Positions 37,385-45,321 of a stretch of 64,000 nucleotides of DNA are shown here, piece by piece. Positions within the stretch are counted from its first letter, which is position 1. Each line of letters opens with the position of its first letter. The position numbers and the translations under genes were made by a program. The stretch is from Corynebacterium otitidis ATCC 51513 (GTDB lineage Bacteria > Actinomycetota > Actinomycetes > Mycobacteriales > Mycobacteriaceae). The notes beneath the pieces were generated by a model. It was not told the origin of the DNA, did no database searches, and saw nothing but the letters and a program-made list of their open reading frames with translations. The stretch lies in contig NZ_JH815193.1 in the NCBI RefSeq assembly GCF_000296405.1, positions 219,846 to 283,845 of the forward strand, in the 5' to 3' direction.

Positions 37385-39958
37385 CTAGTGGGCGGCCTCC
37401 TGCCACGTGCGGCCGTGCCCGACGGAGACCTCCAGCGGGACCTTCAGGTCGATGGCGCCGTCCATCTCCCGCTCGACGAGGGCGGTGACCTTCTCGAGCT
37501 CCCCCTCGGCGACCTCGAGGACGAGCTCGTCGTGGACCTGGAGCAGCACCCGCGAGGAGAACTTCTCGTCGCGGAGGGCACGGTCGACGCGCAGCATCGC
37601 GACCTTGATGATGTCGGCGGCGGTGCCCTGGATCGGGGCGTTGAGCGCGGCGCGCTCCGCGTTTTGGCGGGCGACCCGGTTCGAGGAGGTGAGCTCGGGG
37701 AGGTAGCGGCGCCTACCGAAGAGCGTGGCGGTGTAGCCGTCGGAGCGGGCCTTCTCGACGACCTCGTCGAGGTAGCGCTTCACCCCGCCGAAGCGCTCGA
37801 AGTAGGTGTCCATGATGCTCTTCGCCTCCCCGGCCGGGATGGAGAGCTGCTGGGAGAGCCCGTAGGCCGACAGCCCGTAGACCAACCCGTAGGACAGGGC
37901 CTTCACCCGGCGGCGCAGGTCGTCGGAGACCTGGTCGACGGGCACGTCGAAGACCTTCGATCCGACGTAGTTGTGGAGGTCCTCGCCGCGGTTGTACGCC
38001 TCGATGAGCCCGGGGTCCTCGGAGAGGTGCGCCATGACGCGCATCTCGATCTGGGAGTAGTCGGCGGTAAGAAGGCACTCGTAGCCCTCGCCGGGGACGA
38101 ACGCCTCTCTGATGCGCCGGCCGATCTCGGTGCGCACGGGGATGTTCTGCATGTTCGGATCGGTCGAGGAGAGCCGCCCGGTCGTTGCGACCGTCTGCTG
38201 GAAGGTCGTGTGGATCCGCCCGTCGGGGCCGACGGCCTTCGCGAGCCCCTCGATCGTCGTCTTGAGCTTCTGGTACTCGCGGTGGGCGAGCAGGTGGTCG
38301 AGGAAGGGGTGCGGGTTCTTCGCGGCGAGCTGCTCGATCTCCTTCGCGGCGGTCGAGTAGCCGGTCTTCGTCTTCTTCGTCTTCGGTAGGCCGAGCTTCT
38401 CGAAGAGCACGACCTGGAGCTGCTTCGGGGAGGAGAGGTTGAGCTCCTCGTCGCCGGCGATGCGCCGCGCCTCTGCAAGCTCTTCGTCGACGCGGGCGGA
38501 GACCTCGTCGAGCTGCGCGCCGAGCGCCTCCTCGTCGACGGCGATGCCGGCCTCCTCGAGGCCGCGCAGCACCGCGGACAGCGGCAGCTCGAGGCGGTCG
38601 TAGAGCTCGAAGGCGTCGATCTCCTGCAGGCTCGCGGTGAGCGCCTCGGAGAGCTCGAGGATCGCGGCCGCGCGCTCGACGGCGCCGGCGCCCTCGGGCA
38701 GCTGGCGCTCGAGGTGGCGCTGGTAGACGTCCTCCAAGGCGTAGCCGCGCTGCCCGGGGCGCAGCAGGTAGCCCGCGATCGCGGTGTCCTGCCTCACGCC
38801 GGCAAGCGTGAAGCCCCGCGCGGCGAGGCGGTGGCCGAGCTCCTTCGCCTCGTGGGCGAAGACCGGGCTATCGGAGGAGAGCCACTCGGCGAGCTTCTTC
38901 TCCTCCTCGGGGGAGAGCTCGCCGAGCTCGAGGACGATGGCCTCGCGGTCCTCGTCGACGGCGGCGAGGGTCTCCTCGCCGGTGAGCTCGATCGCGGCCG
39001 CGCGGCCGGCGAGCCACTCCGGGCCCGCGTCGACGACGCTCGGCGCCGGCACGTCCGAGCGGGGCTCGTCGATCTCCTCGCCGTCGCCGAAGACCTCGGC
39101 GAGCTGGCGGCGCAGGTGGTTGCCGAACTCGAGCTCGTCGAAGGCCTTATTGAGGCCGGCCGCGTCGAACTCCCCGAGGTCGAGGTCCGCCGCGCCGACG
39201 GGGAGGTCCAGGTCGGTGACCATCTGGGTGAGCTCCCGGTTGAGGCGCACCTGGTCGAGGCGCTCGCGCAACGCGTCGCCCGCCTTGCCCTTGATCTCGT
39301 CGGCGTGCTCGATCAAGTTATCCAGGTCGCCGTACTTCACGATCCACTTCGTGGCGGTCTTCTCCCCCACCCCGGGGATCTTCGGCAGGTTGTCCGAGGG
39401 GTCGCCGCGCAGCGCCGCGAAGTCCGGGTACTGCTCCGGGGTGAGCCCGTACTTCTCCTCGACGGCCTCGGGGTCGAAGCGGTTGAGCTCGGAGACGCCC
39501 TTCTTCGGGTAGAGCACCGTGGTGCGCTCGTCGACGAGCTGGAAGTAGTCGCGGTCCCCGGTCACGAGCAGCGACTCGAAGCCCTCCGGCGCGCCGGTCG
39601 ATAGCGTGGCGACGATGTCGTCGGCCTCGTAGTTGTCCTTCGTGAGCGTCGTGACCCCGAGGAGGCCCAGCACGCGGCGGATGAGCTCGACCTGGCCGGC
39701 GAACTCCGGGGGCGCGGCCTCGCGCTGCGCCTTGTAGTCGGGGAAGCGCTCCGTGCGGAAGGTCTTACGCCCCACGTCGAAGGCGACGCCCACCTTCGTG
39801 GGCTTCTCCCGCTCGACGAGGGTGGCGAACATGCGCAGGAACCCGAAGACCGCGTTGGTGTGCTGCCCGCCCGTCGTGGAGAAGTTCCCCGCGGGCAGCG
39901 CATAAAATGCGCGGAAGGCCATGGAATGTCCGTCGATCAGCAGCAGTCGCTCAGTCAC
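37385..39958 (-). CDS. polA: DNA polymerase I
   Basis: Gap-filling repair polymerase with 5'-nuclease, 857 residues from the GTG at 39956-39958 (MTERLLLIDGHSMAFRAFYA). The 5'-3' exonuclease covers about 1-290 (DNYEADDIVATL, LLVTGDRDYFQLV, LRGDPSDNLPKIPGVGEKTA). The middle 3'-5' exonuclease-like domain lacks the usual acidic triad as far as I can see, normal for actinobacteria. The polymerase domain has motif A (LLTADYSQIEMRVMAHLSED), motif B (RRRVKALSYGLVYGLSAYGL) and motif C (VHDELVLEV). TAGACT at 39966-39971 lies 7 nt before the GTG, supporting this start and a leaderless mRNA. Confidence 0.97.
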   Translation of the reverse strand: MTERLLLIDGHSMAFRAFYALPAGNFSTTGGQHTNAVFGFLRMFATLVEREKPTKVGVAFDVGRKTFRTERFPDYKAQREAAPPEFAGQVELIRRVLGLLGVTTLTKDNYEADDIVATLSTGAPEGFESLLVTGDRDYFQLVDERTTVLYPKKGVSELNRFDPEAVEEKYGLTPEQYPDFAALRGDPSDNLPKIPGVGEKTATKWIVKYGDLDNLIEHADEIKGKAGDALRERLDQVRLNRELTQMVTDLDLPVGAADLDLGEFDAAGLNKAFDELEFGNHLRRQLAEVFGDGEEIDEPRSDVPAPSVVDAGPEWLAGRAAAIELTGEETLAAVDEDREAIVLELGELSPEEEKKLAEWLSSDSPVFAHEAKELGHRLAARGFTLAGVRQDTAIAGYLLRPGQRGYALEDVYQRHLERQLPEGAGAVERAAAILELSEALTASLQEIDAFELYDRLELPLSAVLRGLEEAGIAVDEEALGAQLDEVSARVDEELAEARRIAGDEELNLSSPKQLQVVLFEKLGLPKTKKTKTGYSTAAKEIEQLAAKNPHPFLDHLLAHREYQKLKTTIEGLAKAVGPDGRIHTTFQQTVATTGRLSSTDPNMQNIPVRTEIGRRIREAFVPGEGYECLLTADYSQIEMRVMAHLSEDPGLIEAYNRGEDLHNYVGSKVFDVPVDQVSDDLRRRVKALSYGLVYGLSAYGLSQQLSIPAGEAKSIMDTYFERFGGVKRYLDEVVEKARSDGYTATLFGRRRYLPELTSSNRVARQNAERAALNAPIQGTAADIIKVAMLRVDRALRDEKFSSRVLLQVHDELVLEVAEGELEKVTALVEREMDGAIDLKVPLEVSVGHGRTWQEAAH

Positions 39959-39965
39959 GCGGCCT

Positions 39966-39971
39966 AGTCTA
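39966..39971 (-). promoter_or_regulatory. -10 hexamer, probably leaderless polA start
   Basis: TAGACT on the minus strand ends 7 nt before the GTG start codon of polA; it also sits in a short palindrome (CCTAGTCTAGG). Confidence 0.5.
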
Positions 39972-40032
39972 GGCGACGGGCGGCCCGGGATTTCCTCGCC
40001 CACTTCCGGGCGGGGTATCATGCCTGCGGCCG

Positions 40033-40109
40033 GCCCCCGTAGCCCAATTGGCAGAGGCAGTGGATTCAAAACCCACTCAGTGTGAGTTCGAGTCTCACCG
40101 GGGGCACCA
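40033..40109 (+). tRNA. tRNA-Leu(CAA), short variable arm, CCA encoded
   Basis: Cloverleaf by eye: acceptor GCCCCCG/CGGGGGC, D-stem GCC/GGC with loop CAATTGGCAGA, anticodon stem GTGGA/CCCAC with loop TTCAAAA (anticodon CAA), T-arm GTGAG-TTCGAGT-CTCAC, discriminator A and encoded CCA (40107-40109). The variable region is only TCAGT, unlike the long arm of ordinary tRNA-Leu, and the last anticodon-stem pair is an A-C mismatch. The same short-arm gene is, to my recollection, annotated as tRNA-Leu(CAA) in mycobacteria. Confidence 0.85.
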
Positions 40110-40220
40110 TTTCTCTAGCGGCGACGACCGCCGCCGCGCCGGCGAGGCCGGCGCCCGGCAACCCGCCCCCTTCGCGGCCATCGGCCCGGCCCCCGGGTGG
40201 CGCGGGCGCGCGGCGGGGGC

Positions 40221-40226
40221 TATACT
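40221..40226 (+). promoter_or_regulatory. Strong -10 element upstream of the DUF368 gene
   Basis: TATACT lies about 140 nt before the ATG at 40367, giving a leader of about 130 nt that starts AT-rich and becomes very GC-rich. No -35 match is obvious. Confidence 0.5.
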
Positions 40227-40366
40227 CACCGGTGCTTTATTCCGCGCCCCGCATAACATGCGAGACGCGGCTCCTCCCCTGCCCGCAACCTAGAGCCGGG
40301 CGGGCCCGCCCCGCCCCGCCGAGGGGCCGGGGCGGAGGCAAACGACGACGACATAAAGGCAGGTCG

Positions 40367-41275
40367 ATGAGCCAGGTGAGTTCCCTAACTCGGATCGTGG
40401 GCCACGCGGTGCGCGGCGCGCTCATCGGCTGCGCAGAGCTCGTCCCGGGCGTCTCCGGCGGCACGGTCGCGCTCATCACCGGTATCTATGAGAAGGCCAT
40501 CGCCCAGGGCAACGCCGTCCTCGACGTCCTCAAGGGCCTGGCGACCGGCGACGCGAAGCGCGCCGCCGCGAAGGTCGACTGGGCGTTCCTCGCGGCCGTC
40601 GCGGTCGGCATGGTCGGCGCGGCGCTCGCCTTGTCCTCGCTGCTCGTCTCCTTCGTCGAGGGGCAGCCGAGGATCTCCTCGGCGCTGTTCTTCGGGATGG
40701 TCGCCGCCTCGATCTGGGTGCCGCTCTCCATGATCGGGCCCGAGGAGCGCCGCGGGCGCACCCCGCTGCTCGTCGTGCTCTTCGCCCTCACCGCGATAGC
40801 GGCGTTCATCGGCACCGGGCTCGGCGCCGCGGAGGTCACCGACCCGCCGCTCGTGGCGATCTTCTTCGCCGCGATGGTCGCGGTGTGCGCCCTCGTGCTG
40901 CCGGGCATCTCCGGGTCGTTCATCCTGCTCACCCTCGGGCTCTACCAGCCGGTGCTCCAGGCCGTCGCCGACCGCGACCTCGTCGTCATCGGCGTCTTCG
41001 CCGCCGGCGCGCTGCTCGGCGTCGTGCTCTTCGTGCGCTTCCTGCGCTTCCTGCTGCTGCGCTTCCGCGGCCAGACGCTCGCCGTCATGGCCGGCCTCAT
41101 GCTCGGCTCGCTGCGCGCGCTGTGGCCCTGGCAGAGCGAAGACGGCGACCTCGCGGCCCCCGACGGCCAGCAGCTCGGCGGGATCCTCGTCGCCGCCGCG
41201 GCCGGCGCGCTCGTCGTCGCGGTCATCGTGCTTATCGACCGACGAACGAGAGCCGCGGCCCCGGCCGGGCGCTAG
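40367..41275 (+). CDS. DUF368 membrane protein, probable polyprenyl-phosphate transporter (PopT type)
   Basis: 302-residue polytopic membrane protein with about eight helices. It carries the two family hallmarks, ELVPGVSGGTVALITG near residue 25 and VLPGISGSFILLTLGLY near 180, forming an internal inverted repeat. Members of DUF368 have been shown to recycle undecaprenyl phosphate across the membrane for cell-wall synthesis; in corynebacteria the carrier is decaprenyl phosphate, so the role here is inferred. ATG at 40367 preceded by AAAGGCAGG. Confidence 0.85.
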   Translation: MSQVSSLTRIVGHAVRGALIGCAELVPGVSGGTVALITGIYEKAIAQGNAVLDVLKGLATGDAKRAAAKVDWAFLAAVAVGMVGAALALSSLLVSFVEGQPRISSALFFGMVAASIWVPLSMIGPEERRGRTPLLVVLFALTAIAAFIGTGLGAAEVTDPPLVAIFFAAMVAVCALVLPGISGSFILLTLGLYQPVLQAVADRDLVVIGVFAAGALLGVVLFVRFLRFLLLRFRGQTLAVMAGLMLGSLRALWPWQSEDGDLAAPDGQQLGGILVAAAAGALVVAVIVLIDRRTRAAAPAGR

Positions 41276-41346
41276 CCCCGCCCACCGGCCGGGCCGCGGC
41301 CGCGCGCAAACGTTCCCGTCGCACCCGTCCAGTGAGGTTTTTCCGC

Positions 41347-42267
41347 ATGTCGCCAGCCCCGATGTCCTCCCGGCCGCTCAAGGCCGCCGCCGGCACGCTC
41401 ACGGCCGGCGCCGCGGCGCTCGGGCTCGCCGCCTGCGTCACCAACGTCGAGCCGGCCCTCCCGCCGGGCTGGGAGGAGATCACCCCGCCCGCGCAGGCCG
41501 ACATCCAGGCCCTCGTGCCCGAGGGCGTCGACCACATCACCGTCGGCACGAACCCGCCGTTCCCGCCCTTCCAGTTCAAGGAGCCCGGCGGGCAGATCGT
41601 CGGCTTCGAGATGGACCTCGCCCGCGCCGTCGCCGCGACGATGGGCCTCGACTTCAGCATCCGCGAGCAGGAGTTCAGCCTCATCCTGCCTGCCGTCGAC
41701 GCCGGCACCATCGAGTTCGGCGCCTCCGGGTTCACCGACACCCCGGAGCGGCAGGAGAACTACGACTTCGTCGACTTCATCTACGCCGGCCTGCAGTGGT
41801 CGAAGCCCGTCGACGGCGACGACGTCGACCCCGAGCACCCCTGCGGGCTCACCGTCGCGGTGCAGCGCACCACCGTCGCGGAGACCGACGAGGCCCGCCC
41901 CAAGGACGAGGCGTGCCAGGCCGCCGGCGAGGACCCCGTCGAGGTCCTCGCCTACGACACCAACGACGCGGCGGCGACCGCCGCGATCGTCGGGCGCGCC
42001 GACGCGTTCATCGCGGACGCGCCGGTCATCGCCTGGGCGATGGAGCGCTCCGAGGGACGCCTCGAACCCATCGGGGAGCAGCTCGACGCGGCGCCGTACG
42101 GCTTCGCGCTCGCCAAGGACTCCGAGCTCACCGACGCGGTGCTCGCCGCGATGGACTACCTCATCGAGTCCGGCTACTACGAGGAGATCCTCGCCCAGTG
42201 GAACATCGAGGACGGGCTGCTCACCGAGCCGATGCTCAACGCCAAGCCCGCGGCGAGCGCCGGCTAG
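41347..42267 (+). CDS. Amino-acid ABC transporter substrate-binding lipoprotein
   Basis: 306-residue receptor of the polar amino-acid (PAAT) family. Signal peptide ends LGLAAC (lipobox Cys near residue 30). The mature protein has the family-3 binding-protein fold: ITVGTNPPFPPFQFKEPGGQ, IVGFEMDLARAVAATMGLDF, then FGASGFTDTPERQENYDFVD, the second hinge CGLTVAVQRTT, and YGFALAKDSELTDAVLAAMD. The ligand is probably an amino acid such as glutamine or glutamate. An alternative ATG at 41362 is possible; GTGAGG precedes 41347. First gene of receptor-permease-ATPase. Confidence 0.92.
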   Translation: MSPAPMSSRPLKAAAGTLTAGAAALGLAACVTNVEPALPPGWEEITPPAQADIQALVPEGVDHITVGTNPPFPPFQFKEPGGQIVGFEMDLARAVAATMGLDFSIREQEFSLILPAVDAGTIEFGASGFTDTPERQENYDFVDFIYAGLQWSKPVDGDDVDPEHPCGLTVAVQRTTVAETDEARPKDEACQAAGEDPVEVLAYDTNDAAATAAIVGRADAFIADAPVIAWAMERSEGRLEPIGEQLDAAPYGFALAKDSELTDAVLAAMDYLIESGYYEEILAQWNIEDGLLTEPMLNAKPAASAG

Positions 42268-42349
42268 GCCGCGCGGCCGTCGACATACTCCCGAAGAGAG
42301 AACCGCAGACAACCACCGGATAAGAGAAACACCGCCCCAAGGAATCGCC

Positions 42350-43306
42350 ATGGCTTCCAGCACCTCACAGACCACCCCCTCCCCCGCGCCGGGAGAGCCG
42401 ATCAAGGCCGTGCCCCTCAAGCACCCGGGCCGCTGGGTGGCGGCCGCGGTCGCGCTCGCGCTCGCGGCGTGGTTCGTCATCGACGCCGCCGGCCGCGAGG
42501 CCTACGGCTGGGACACGTACTTCCAGTACCTCTTCGACACCCGCGTCGTCACCGCCGCCGGGCACACCATCGTCATCACCATCCTCGCGATGATCCTCGG
42601 CGTCATCCTCGGCGTGGTCTCGGCGATCATGCGGATGTCCCCGAACTTCGTGTTGCGCGGCGTGTCGTGGCTGTTCCTCTGGGTCTTCCGCGGCACCCCG
42701 ATCTACGTCCAGCTCGTGTTCTGGGGCCTGGCGAGCTCCATCTACCAGTCGATCAAGGTCGGTCCCCTAAACGTCGAGCTCGACGCCGTCTTAGAAAACG
42801 CGTTCATCCTCGCGGTCATCGGGCTCGGCCTCAACGAGGGCGCCTACATGGCCGAGATCGTCCGCTCCGGCATCCAGGCCGTCCCCGAGGGCCAGGTGGA
42901 GGCCTCCAAGGCGCTGGGCATGGGCTGGTGGATGACGATGCGGCGCACGGTGCTGCCCCAGGCGATGCGCATCATCATCCCGCCGACGGGCAACGAGTTC
43001 ATCTCGCTTTTGAAGTCCACCTCGCTGGTCGTGGCGATCCCGTACGTCTACGAGCTCTACGGCCGCTCGATGGACATCGCCTACTCGATCTTCGAGCCGG
43101 TGCCGCTGCTGCTCGTCGCCGCGACGTGGTACCTGGCGATCACGACGATCCTCATGATCGGCCAGCACTACCTCGAGCGCTTCTACGAGCGCGGCTCGCG
43201 CAGCAAGCTCACCGGCCGGCAGCTCGCGGCGCTCGCCGACGCGGAGGGCACCGTGCCGAAGAACGTCGAGGTCGTGCGCCGCAACGACGACGGAACCGAG
43301 GGCTAG
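42350..43306 (+). CDS. Amino-acid ABC transporter permease
   Basis: 318-residue HisM/GlnP-like permease. A proline-rich cytoplasmic start is followed by five or six helices; [16 protein letters not shown] and the EAA loop ([20 protein letters not shown], near residue 185) are typical. It seems to be the only permease in the operon, so it should act as a homodimer. AAGGAA precedes the ATG. 82 bp after the receptor gene and 11 bp before the ATPase gene. Confidence 0.93.
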   Translation: MASSTSQTTPSPAPGEPIKAVPLKHPGRWVAAAVALALAAWFVIDAAGREAYGWDTYFQYLFDTRVVTAAGHTIVITILAMILGVILGVVSAIMRMSPNFVLRGVSWLFLWVFRGTPIYVQLVFWGLASSIYQSIKVGPLNVELDAVLENAFILAVIGLGLNEGAYMAEIVRSGIQAVPEGQVEASKALGMGWWMTMRRTVLPQAMRIIIPPTGNEFISLLKSTSLVVAIPYVYELYGRSMDIAYSIFEPVPLLLVAATWYLAITTILMIGQHYLERFYERGSRSKLTGRQLAALADAEGTVPKNVEVVRRNDDGTEG

Positions 43307-43317
43307 GAGGAATCCCC

Positions 43318-44082
43318 ATGACCGATCTCATGATCGACGCCCAGCAGCTGGGCAAGAGCTTCGGGCAGCTCGAGGTGCTGCGCGGCATCGACTTAAAGGT
43401 CCCGCGCGGCTCGGTCACGTGCCTCATCGGGCCGTCCGGCTCGGGCAAGTCGACGCTTCTGCGCTGCGTCAACCACCTCGAGACCGTCACCGCGGGCCGC
43501 CTCTACGTCGACGGGGAGCTCATCGGCTACCGCGAGAAGGACGGCGTGCTCTACGAGATCTCCGAGAAGGAGTCCGCCCGGCAGCGCTCCGGGGTGGGCA
43601 TGGTCTTCCAGCAGTTTAACCTCTTCCCCCACCGCACGGTGCTCCAGAACGTCACCGAGGCGCCCATCCACGTCAAGGGCGTGAAGCCCGCCGACGCGGA
43701 GGCCACCGCCCGCCGCCTCCTCGACGAGGTGGGCCTCGGCCACAAGGCGGAGGCCTACCCTTCGCAGCTCTCCGGCGGGCAGCAGCAGCGCGTCGCCATC
43801 GCGCGCGCGGTCGCGATGGAGCCGAAGCTCATGCTCTTCGACGAGCCGACCTCGGCCCTCGACCCGGAGCTCGTCGGCGAGGTGCTCCGCGTCATGAAGG
43901 ACCTCGCGAAGCAGGGCATGACCATGCTCGTCGTCACCCACGAGATGGGCTTCGCCCGCGAGGTCGCCGACCAGATCGTGTTCATGGCCGACGGCGTCAT
44001 CGTCGAGTCCGGCCCGCCCGAGCAGGTCATCGACCACCCGCGCCACGAGCGCACCCGGTCGTTCCTCTCCAGCCTGCTGTAG
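43318..44082 (+). CDS. Amino-acid ABC transporter ATP-binding protein
   Basis: 254-residue ATPase of the GlnQ/HisP type. Walker [20 protein letters not shown] near residue 37, Q-loop [17 protein letters not shown], signature [19 protein letters not shown], Walker [18 protein letters not shown]-loop [15 protein letters not shown] small insertion ([19 protein letters not shown], about residues 62-80) separates the Walker A and Q-loop, as in several actinobacterial members. AGGAGG lies 7 nt before the ATG. Confidence 0.96.
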   Translation: MTDLMIDAQQLGKSFGQLEVLRGIDLKVPRGSVTCLIGPSGSGKSTLLRCVNHLETVTAGRLYVDGELIGYREKDGVLYEISEKESARQRSGVGMVFQQFNLFPHRTVLQNVTEAPIHVKGVKPADAEATARRLLDEVGLGHKAEAYPSQLSGGQQQRVAIARAVAMEPKLMLFDEPTSALDPELVGEVLRVMKDLAKQGMTMLVVTHEMGFAREVADQIVFMADGVIVESGPPEQVIDHPRHERTRSFLSSLL

Positions 44083-44105
44083 CGGCCTCTTACGCACCGC
44101 GCCCG

Positions 44106-44136
44106 GCGCCCGACCCCAAGGGTTGGGGCCGGGCGC
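44106..44136. terminator. Hairpin between amino-acid transporter and coaD
   Basis: A 14 bp stem with one mismatch (44106-44119 with 44123-44136, loop GGG) lies between convergent genes; neither side has a clear T-tract. Confidence 0.5.
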
Positions 44137-44164
44137 GTCGCGCTGCCCGCCGCGGGCGTTCGGG

Positions 44165-44653
44165 CTAGGAGCCGGCGGCCTCGGCGACGGCGGCGGCGAT
44201 CGGCGCGGGGAGGAACTCGGCGACGTCCCCGCCGAAGCGCGCGATCTCCTTCACCAGGCTCGAGGAGACCTTGGCGTAGCGCTCGTCGGTGACGTAAAAG
44301 GCGGTGTCCACGCCCGAGAGCCTCCGGTTGAGCTGCGCCATGGGCCACTCGTACTCGTAGTCGAGGCTCGAGCGCAGCCCCTTGACGATGAGCCCGATGT
44401 CGTTGGCGCTGGTGTAGTCGACCAGCAGCCCGCCCCAGTGGTCGACCGTCACCGGGCAGCGCAGGTCCGCGGTACGAAGCGCCTCTTTTGCGAGCTCCTC
44501 GCGGCGCTCGACGGGGAAGAGCCCGGAGGGCTTGTTCGGGTTCCCGGTCACAAGCACGACGAGCTCGTCGACGTGCGCGGAGGCCCGTTCCACGACGTCG
44601 AGGTGCCCGAGCGTGAGCGGGTCGAAGGAGCCGGGGAAGACCGCCTTGACCAT
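44165..44653 (-). CDS. coaD: Pantetheine-phosphate adenylyltransferase
   Basis: Penultimate enzyme of CoA synthesis, joins ATP and 4'-phosphopantetheine. 162 residues from the ATG at 44651-44653: MVKAVFPGSFDPLTLGHLDV, including the T-x-G-H nucleotidyltransferase motif at residues 14-17. Later NPNKPSGLFPVERREEL, GLIVKGLRSSLDYEYEWPMA and the ISSS-like KVSSSLVKEIARFGGDV complete the family pattern. Start lies 2 nt after the rsmD stop, so the pair is translationally coupled. Confidence 0.97.
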   Translation of the reverse strand: MVKAVFPGSFDPLTLGHLDVVERASAHVDELVVLVTGNPNKPSGLFPVERREELAKEALRTADLRCPVTVDHWGGLLVDYTSANDIGLIVKGLRSSLDYEYEWPMAQLNRRLSGVDTAFYVTDERYAKVSSSLVKEIARFGGDVAEFLPAPIAAAVAEAAGS

Positions 44654-44655
44654 CG

Positions 44656-45231
44656 CTACTTCTCCCCCTCCCCGATAAAGGTGGCCATGTCCATGCGCGC
44701 GATGCCGAAGGTGCGCTTCTTGAGCTTCTGCGGGGTGGGCTCGAAGCCTTCCGGCCACTCGGTGTGCGCGGTGTCGCGGTGGCGCTCGATGACGACGGCC
44801 GCGCCCGGCGCGAGCAGCGGCACGAGCGCGTCGATCATCTCGGCGACGGCGGAGTCGGCGAGGTCGTAGGGCGGGTCGGCGAGCACCATCCCGTAGTGGC
44901 CGCGGGGCGCGACGGCGACGAAGCTGGAGGCCTTCATCTGCTCGACGCGGGTGCCGGGCAGCTTGGCGGCGGCGATGTTCTTCTCGATGACGCGGCAGGC
45001 GGCCTTGTCGGCCTCGACGAAGGTGGCGCTCGCCGCGCCGCGGGAGAGCGCCTCGAGGCCGAGCGCGCCGGTGCCGGCGAAGAGGTCGAGGACGTGGCGG
45101 CCCTCGAAGCCGAAGCGCGCCGCGAGCGAGGAGAAGAGCCCCTCCTTCGCGCGGTCGGCGGTGGGGCGGGTGCCGTCCTCCGGGACGGCGAGGTTTCGCC
45201 CGCGGGCGATTCCGGAGATGATCCGAGCCAT
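44656..45231 (-). CDS. rsmD: 16S rRNA (guanine(966)-N(2))-methyltransferase
   Basis: 191-residue class I SAM methyltransferase that modifies 16S rRNA in the assembled small subunit. Start MARIISGIARGRNLAVPE; the RPTADRAKEGLFSSL motif is specific to RsmD; SAM motif I is VLDLFAGTGALGLEALSRGA near residue 47; catalytic motif IV is ADPPYD near 119. Part of the thiL-ung-DAK2-recG-rsmD-coaD series, all on the minus strand; a 90 nt gap separates it from recG. Confidence 0.95.
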   Translation of the reverse strand: MARIISGIARGRNLAVPEDGTRPTADRAKEGLFSSLAARFGFEGRHVLDLFAGTGALGLEALSRGAASATFVEADKAACRVIEKNIAAAKLPGTRVEQMKASSFVAVAPRGHYGMVLADPPYDLADSAVAEMIDALVPLLAPGAAVVIERHRDTAHTEWPEGFEPTPQKLKKRTFGIARMDMATFIGEGEK

Positions 45232-45321
45232 GCGCTGGTTGTCCTTTACCGTCTCCTCGTGGGCTTCGGCCCCGCGTGGGCGGCGGACGCGCCGCGCGGC
45301 CGGGGCCAGGGGCCTTATAGT

